Source: Acanthosoma haemorrhoidale
Lineage: Eukaryota; Arthropoda; Insecta; Hemiptera; Acanthosomatidae
Direction: 5' to 3'
Assembly (NCBI GenBank): GCA_930367205.1
Contig: OV884012.1
Span: 60,223,239-60,287,238, forward strand
Length of the DNA stretch: 64,000 nucleotides
In this document: positions 60,148 through 64,000 of the stretch, in pieces
How positions within the stretch are numbered: the first letter of the stretch is position 1
How the letters are laid out: each line of letters starts with the position of its first letter
Notes under the pieces: generated by a model
Seen by the model: only the letters and a program-made list of their open reading frames with translations
Told to the model about the DNA's origin: nothing
Database searches by the model: none
Program-made: the position numbers and the translations under genes

Positions 60148-61043
60148 TTTTTTTTTTTTCTTTAATTATAAGATTAAGGATGAGGGAAAAATAAAGAGAT
60201 ATTTGGGTTGAGCGGATCCTTGTACTAGGAGTACCTGCTTAAAGGTGGTGTGGGGGAATTAAGGAGTGTGGGAAGCCTAGGAGGTAGAGGTTGATAGTTG
60301 CGGTACAGTGGTGAGAGTCCACTGGTGGCTGGGCCTAGAGTCCCTCTAGGCATGTAGTGCAGTCTTATTTAGTCGGATAGCAGTGTTGGGTGCCCGTTAA
60401 AGGCTTGTTGTTGGTGGGCCAAGCTCTGTGATGTCCACCATTTGGTCTGCTTTACCAAATATTGAGAGTTGCCATCTTGCCAGTGGGGGAAATTCGTGCT
60501 TGTTCAGGCATCGCAAGAGTGTACGATGATCTACAGAGTCGAATGCTTTCGTACAGTCAAGGGAGATCATCGCAGTGACTCTGTTGTATTGCATGTTCGT
60601 TGCAACGTGCCGCTGAAGTTTCACTAGATTGCAGTCCGAGCTGAGTCCTTTAGTGAAGCCGGTCTGTTGAGGTGGAATGATGTCTTGGGCGTCGCAGTGT
60701 CTGGTGAGATGATCGTAGAGAATCCTCTCGTAGATTTTTGACAATTGGGTCAGCAGACTGATGGGCCTGTAGTGAGTTGGCTCATATCCATTCTTGGCCG
60801 GTTTCAATAGTGGGACGACGACGGCGTGCTTCCACGTCTGGGGAAAGTAGTGTAGTCTCAGTGAAGACTTGAGGATGTTCACTATGTGAGATATTCCCTT
60901 CCGTGGTAGCTGCTTCAGAAGGATGGTTTGGATGTTATCATCCCCTAGTGCTCTGTTGCCTCTGGTGCGACGAATGATTGCTGCAACCTGGTGGTAGGAG
61001 GTATATATAGTAGTGAGGGTAGGGGTCCGCGGGTCGGGCGCTG

Positions 61044-61414
61044 TGATTAGATCTTTTTTTTTTTTTTTAAATTTCAAAACCTCAAAACAAAATAATGCAA
61101 TGTACAAAAATAATAAAATAATTGGATTACAGATTTCTTCTCTTTCTGCATTTACATGCATTTGGAGGAGTGCATAAATATAATAACTTTTTTATTGTGG
61201 TTAAAAGTTCATCGTTCTTATATAACACTAGGTGATGAGGCTCACCTTCGCCTTGTCACCGACACCAAACACTAAACACTAAGACACTAAAACAAAACAA
61301 AACAAAACAAAACAAAATAAACAAAACAAAACAAACAAACAAAATCTGTACCTAGAACCTAGGACTACAGTGTTCCAGCCGCGACAGCGTCCTGCCATCG
61401 TTGATGATTAGATC
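61044..61414 (-). mobile_element. LINE 3' tail (family A1) nested in the A2 LINE, 10-bp TSD
   Basis: The insert is 61054-61404. TGATTAGATC flanks it exactly at 61044-61053 and 61405-61414. On the minus strand it starts at the last codons of A1 ORF2 (WQDAVAAGTL, then TAG), followed by GTAGTCCTAGGTTCTAGGTA, an (AAAAC)n-derived stretch, GGTGAGCCTCATCACCTAGT, TATGCACTCCTCCAAATGCA and a poly-A tail (T run from 61054). It is 5'-truncated at nearly the same place as the copy at 9615 loses its coding end. It dates after the A2 insertion. Confidence 0.92.
61289..61344. repeat. (AAAAC)n simple repeat inside the A1 tail
   Basis: About ten AAAAC or AAAC units with one AAAAT. Other A1 copies (9615, 2183) lack it at the same position, so it expanded in this copy or its source. 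Confidence 0.9.
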
Positions 61415-61845
61415 ACTTTCTCTATCCCCTCTTAAGTGGTCGGCTAGTATGTCTGCATGCTCTGCAACAGACATGGACTGCCCGTTGTTTACCAGTCTAG
61501 TGTTTTTCTTGGTTACAGATGTTTTAACCAGCCGCCAAAATGCTTTGTAGTCACTGTGTAAACTGCGGAGACGGTCACGACACATAGAGCTCTTCCACTG
61601 GATCATTAGAGATGTTATTTGGGTAGTTAGAGCGTTTAGAAAAGGCCTCAGGTCTTTGTTTTTAGTCCGGAACCACCTGTTTTTAATATTGTTGCGTTGC
61701 CGTATCAGTTGCATGATGTGTTCTGGTGGCTTCCTCAGGGAAGCCGGTACCAGGGCGAACTTTGGTATGGAGGCATCAACAGCTCGGACAATGGTGGCTT
61801 GCAAATGATTGATGGCGCTGTCAATATCCCAAGTATATCTAAGAG

Positions 61846-61871
61846 TATGGTCTAGTGGCTAGGATACCTGG
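61846..61871 (+). pseudogene. 5' half of a tRNA-Glu-like sequence at a LINE junction
   Basis: TATGGTCTAGTGGCTAGGAT followed by ACCTGG matches the D-arm half of insect tRNA-Glu with one difference, including the internal A-box TGGTCTAGTGG. Similarity stops where the anticodon stem would continue (AAATTTAAAA follows) and the acceptor 5' strand is only partly kept. It touches the 5' end of the minus-strand LINE at 61845 and points the other way. It is not a working tRNA gene. Confidence 0.65.
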
Positions 61872-62979
61872 AAATTTAAAAAAATTTCAATTGAAAAATA
61901 TTGCGTCCTGCAAACTCAATGAACGAGAATGCCATTAAATAAAAACATTGGGTTTATATTTGAACAAGCTATATTAATTGTTTCCAACATTCAATGGGTT
62001 GTATATACATTGCTGTGAGGTGGTACATATTCTCTCTCGTATAAGGGAACAAGAGGAAGCGGGCAGGCTAAAGGACAAAGCCACAGGGTGAAAGGTTCCT
62101 TGGGTTTTATAGGTTTATGACATAGAACTGTAGCGGTTCGGAGAGCTCCAGGTGTGAGATGAAAGAGACCTCTGACTAGGAGAATGTTTTTATTCCTCTG
62201 CAAGGTGTATGTTTTATGACTACGCAAGTCATAGAATACCCACTTAGCTCTCAACACCAATGCCATTAACATTTATTGTTCAATCATTTGATTTATATTT
62301 AGAGATAGATAATTCATGAAATTGGTTGGAATTATATTTTCATTGATTTTAATCTGCAGTTTCAATTATATCGTTTTAAAATTAACGTTATGATGATGGT
62401 TTATCATAAAGAAAATAAATAGGCACCGGAAATTATGTTTCTTCTTTAACTAATTGCTAAAGAGACACATAACAGAGGCACATAAGAATAAAAAATAACG
62501 ATCCGAAAGATAATGAAATTATTTTTGGGTCCCCATTTTGATTGATGCAGAAAAAACAAAATAGTATAAGAACAAAAAAAATAGAACCACTTGCTGTCAA
62601 CGCGAGTGCCGGATTGGATGTTGTTTCATTTTTTTTTTTAAATTAATAAATTTGGACACAATAGACATTTTAGTAAACTGTCACAAGTTGTTTATACATA
62701 CAAAAAACAAAAAAAAACTGTTCTATACAGCTTATATAGAAAAGATTATTACTTTCTGCGATTATCAATTATTTTCTGATTCATCTTCAACTCCTCTGAG
62801 TTCCTTATATCGCCGAGGTTTGTTGTCAGCCTTTGATTTCTATGATTACCTTTCCCAGGACCCCTCTCACCTATGTGGTGTAATACAGCTCTCAGTCTGT
62901 TGGCTTTCTTAAGACTTTGCTCCTTACAGCTTGCTTCCATGAATTTCTTTAGCTGTCTTTCATAAATAAATAGCATCAA
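61872..62979. other. no assigned gene
   Basis: 62000-62270 is moderately GC-rich with a 93-codon minus-strand frame lacking any recognised domain. A T run lies at 62629-62640. Frames of 76-86 codons near 62652-62979 on both strands are adjacent to the element-like pseudogene and may be its decayed 3' side. Confidence 0.35.
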
Positions 62980-63104
62980 TAAATAGCAGCCATTTGGCAG
63001 GTATGACTTCAGTTGACCACTTCAGATGCCTTTGTTCAGGGATGCCCTTCAATGCTGGAATTTAAAAATTTTCTCGAATTTCCTCGCTAACCAAACGGTT
63101 CGTT

Positions 63105-63405
63105 CATATCAGCAACAGGGAGACATTCGAGCACTATGAAATCTTTCACATTGATCGTCATTGGTTTCTTCTAAATTTTCAGGAAAACAGCCTAAGTGGC
63201 TGTGTAAATAGAGCACCTTAATAGTCATGTTACAAAGTGTCTTATTTGTGGGCTGTCAAATATTCCTTATTTAATTGTTTCCGTACTCAGCTGAGGCATT
63301 TCCCAACTATATATGCAAAGCATGGTCCGTTCTTATCAAGAGCCTTTACGAACCGCATCATAAGGGCCAGGTTTATATGCAGTGGAGGAAAGATGATTTT
63401 GTTTA
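63105..63405 (-). pseudogene. decayed copy of a widespread arthropod element-like protein
   Basis: Minus-strand 63400-63287 reads KIIFPPLHINLALMMRFVKA, LDKNGPCFAYIVGKCLS and a stop. After a frameshift, 63210-63109 reads YLHSHLGCFPENLEETNDDQ and CERFHSARM. LPPLHIKLGLMK.FVKALDK and, further on, FLHSHLDFFPEN..D.S.E.GERFHQD are the hallmark strings of an uncharacterised multi-copy protein annotated in many insect and spider genomes, which behaves like a transposable-element gene. About 25 codons that normally lie between the two blocks are replaced by short unreadable sequence. Function is not known to me; this copy is dead. Confidence 0.7.
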
Positions 63406-63784
63406 AGGGGTCGTACAGGAAACAATCCTTGTATATATGATTCAGATCTGCACAAAATGGAGTTTAGAACAGCCCGTTTCATGTAGAACTGAACTCGGAT
63501 CTAAAAAAGTAGAGCAGATGGAGAAAAATTGATTTCAAATTTAGATTCAGCGCCCAGAATATAGAATAATCGGTTTTAAATTCCTAGGCTTAAACAAAAA
63601 AATATTTTCTTGTAGGCCAGTGTTATGTTAGCTATAGATAGGAGTAGAGACCGGTTCGGGTTCTTTGTTCAACTTTTCTTCTAAAATTTTTGCGGCCTAG
63701 CCAATATCAAACCACTGAGGGTTATATTATACTCTTCTGCTTAGTAGTTTTCTCATCTTCACGAAATATATATTAACATTAGCT
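63406..63784. other. no gene seen
   Basis: AT-rich; possibly the decayed upstream part of the element-like pseudogene, but unreadable. Confidence 0.4.
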
Positions 63785-64000
63785 ACGGGTGTGCTGAATA
63801 GGAAAAGCTCAGAAGAGAACTTGATTGCAGATCGCAAGAAGTCGGGTTCGATCACCAATCCTAACACTATAAAAAGCACTATGGATTATTTGAAAGTGCT
63901 GCCAATTTGATAATTTGAGTTCAATCTGTTCAATCAAAGTAGTGTGGCAGAGATTGTTAAGCCTCGTATAGGTGGTTCCTCTTTCCATGCCCAACCACAT
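63785..64000 (+). mobile_element. tRNA-Cys-derived SINE, running off the window end
   Basis: AAGCTCAGAAGAGAAC, TTGATTGCAGATCGCAAG and GGGTTCGATCACC line up with the D arm, anticodon arm (GCA anticodon, TTGACTGCAGATCA in the tRNA) and T arm with B-box of insect tRNA-Cys. The body after 63868 is not tRNA-like and contains ATAAAAAGCACTATGG and TTTGAAAGTGCTGCC. This is the head-body arrangement of a SINE transcribed by RNA polymerase III. The 3' end lies beyond the window. No second copy is visible here. A minus-strand frame covering it is a shadow. Confidence 0.7.

Larger units (their letters stand above)
60148..61845 (-). mobile_element. LINE (family A2), 5'-truncated, internally deleted, with a nested insertion
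   Basis: On the minus strand it runs from 61845 to a poly-A tail (T run at 60148-60159). It contains the linker before the RT (61415-61845), a 351-bp foreign LINE tail, the N-terminal half of the RT (to about 60490), then a direct join to the last ~30 codons of ORF2 (to 60397) and a 3' UTR matching 20169-20425. The segment with the RT catalytic FADD/YADD box and the thumb is deleted. No TSD is visible; the 5' end abuts a tRNA-Glu half on the opposite strand. Confidence 0.85.
60397..61845 (-). pseudogene. A2 LINE ORF2 protein, open but interrupted and deleted
   Basis: Linker (61845-61415): WDIDSAINHLQ, ATIVRAVDASIPKF, RNNIKNRWFRTKNK, KAFWRLVKTSVTKK. RT (61043-60490): ALGDDNIQTILLKQLP, YRPISLLTQLSKIYERIL, QQTGFTKGLSSDCNLVKL and ISLDCTKAFDSVDHRTLL, the last holding the first catalytic Asp. 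The frame then jumps to ARWQLSIFGKADQMVDITEL and stops at 60397-60399. Codon phase on the two sides of the nested insertion agrees once the insert and one TSD copy are discounted, and no stop lies between 61845 and 60397 in that phase, so the deleted copy kept an open frame until the insertion. The polymerase cannot work without its second catalytic block. Confidence 0.85.

Noticed and set aside
61846..61871. Functional tRNA-Glu gene
   Set aside because: Anticodon arm, T arm and acceptor 3' strand are absent.

Overview
The window is eukaryotic, AT-rich, non-coding DNA built largely from decayed transposable elements. The element types (Jockey-group non-LTR retrotransposons, a mariner/Tc1 transposase, a PIF/Harbinger transposase fragment, a tRNA-Cys-headed SINE) point to an arthropod, most likely an insect; a hemipteran is plausible but the sequence alone does not fix it. 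I see no operon, prokaryotic promoter, CRISPR array or rRNA, and no intact host protein gene.

Layout. 0-5.4 kb: tails of three LINE families, a dispersed repeat (family B) carrying a nested LINE tail with an 11-bp target-site duplication (TSD), and a possible 48-bp exon at 3394. 9.4-13.5 kb: a repeat with a hammerhead-like hairpin (family C) split by a 570-bp LINE, then two more tails of that LINE group. 15-17.6 kb: two Jockey remnants. 20.1-20.95 kb: three LINE ends stacked on one target sequence. 24-27 kb: two more Jockey tails, a GC-rich patch and a dead mariner copy. 28.2-29.6 kb: a possible 41-bp non-coding exon and an inverted pair of family C copies. 30.5-32.8 kb: the best-preserved element, a 5'-truncated Jockey LINE with a perfect 11-bp TSD and only three in-frame stops. 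36.4 kb: a fold-back element. 40.5-44.7 kb: three blocks of complex, repeat-free sequence with homeodomain-type motifs that look like regulatory DNA, with a mariner-type MITE and a TATA/Inr core promoter between them. 46.1-46.9 kb: a promoter-bearing segment that may be a solo LTR. 53.5-59 kb: family B, a two-copy family F, a Harbinger fragment and a textbook-looking recursive splice site. 60.1-61.9 kb: a LINE with an open reverse transcriptase frame interrupted by a nested LINE tail and abutting half a tRNA-Glu. 63-64 kb: a decayed copy of a common arthropod element-like protein, then the SINE.

How it fits together. The LINE insertions share a minus-strand poly-T or plus-strand AATAAA tail and short TSDs, so they came by target-primed reverse transcription. 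The splice-like signals at 3394, 28191 and 57247 all lie on the plus strand. With the regulatory-looking blocks they suggest, as inference only, that the window sits inside one or more long introns of a plus-strand developmental gene or beside such a gene.
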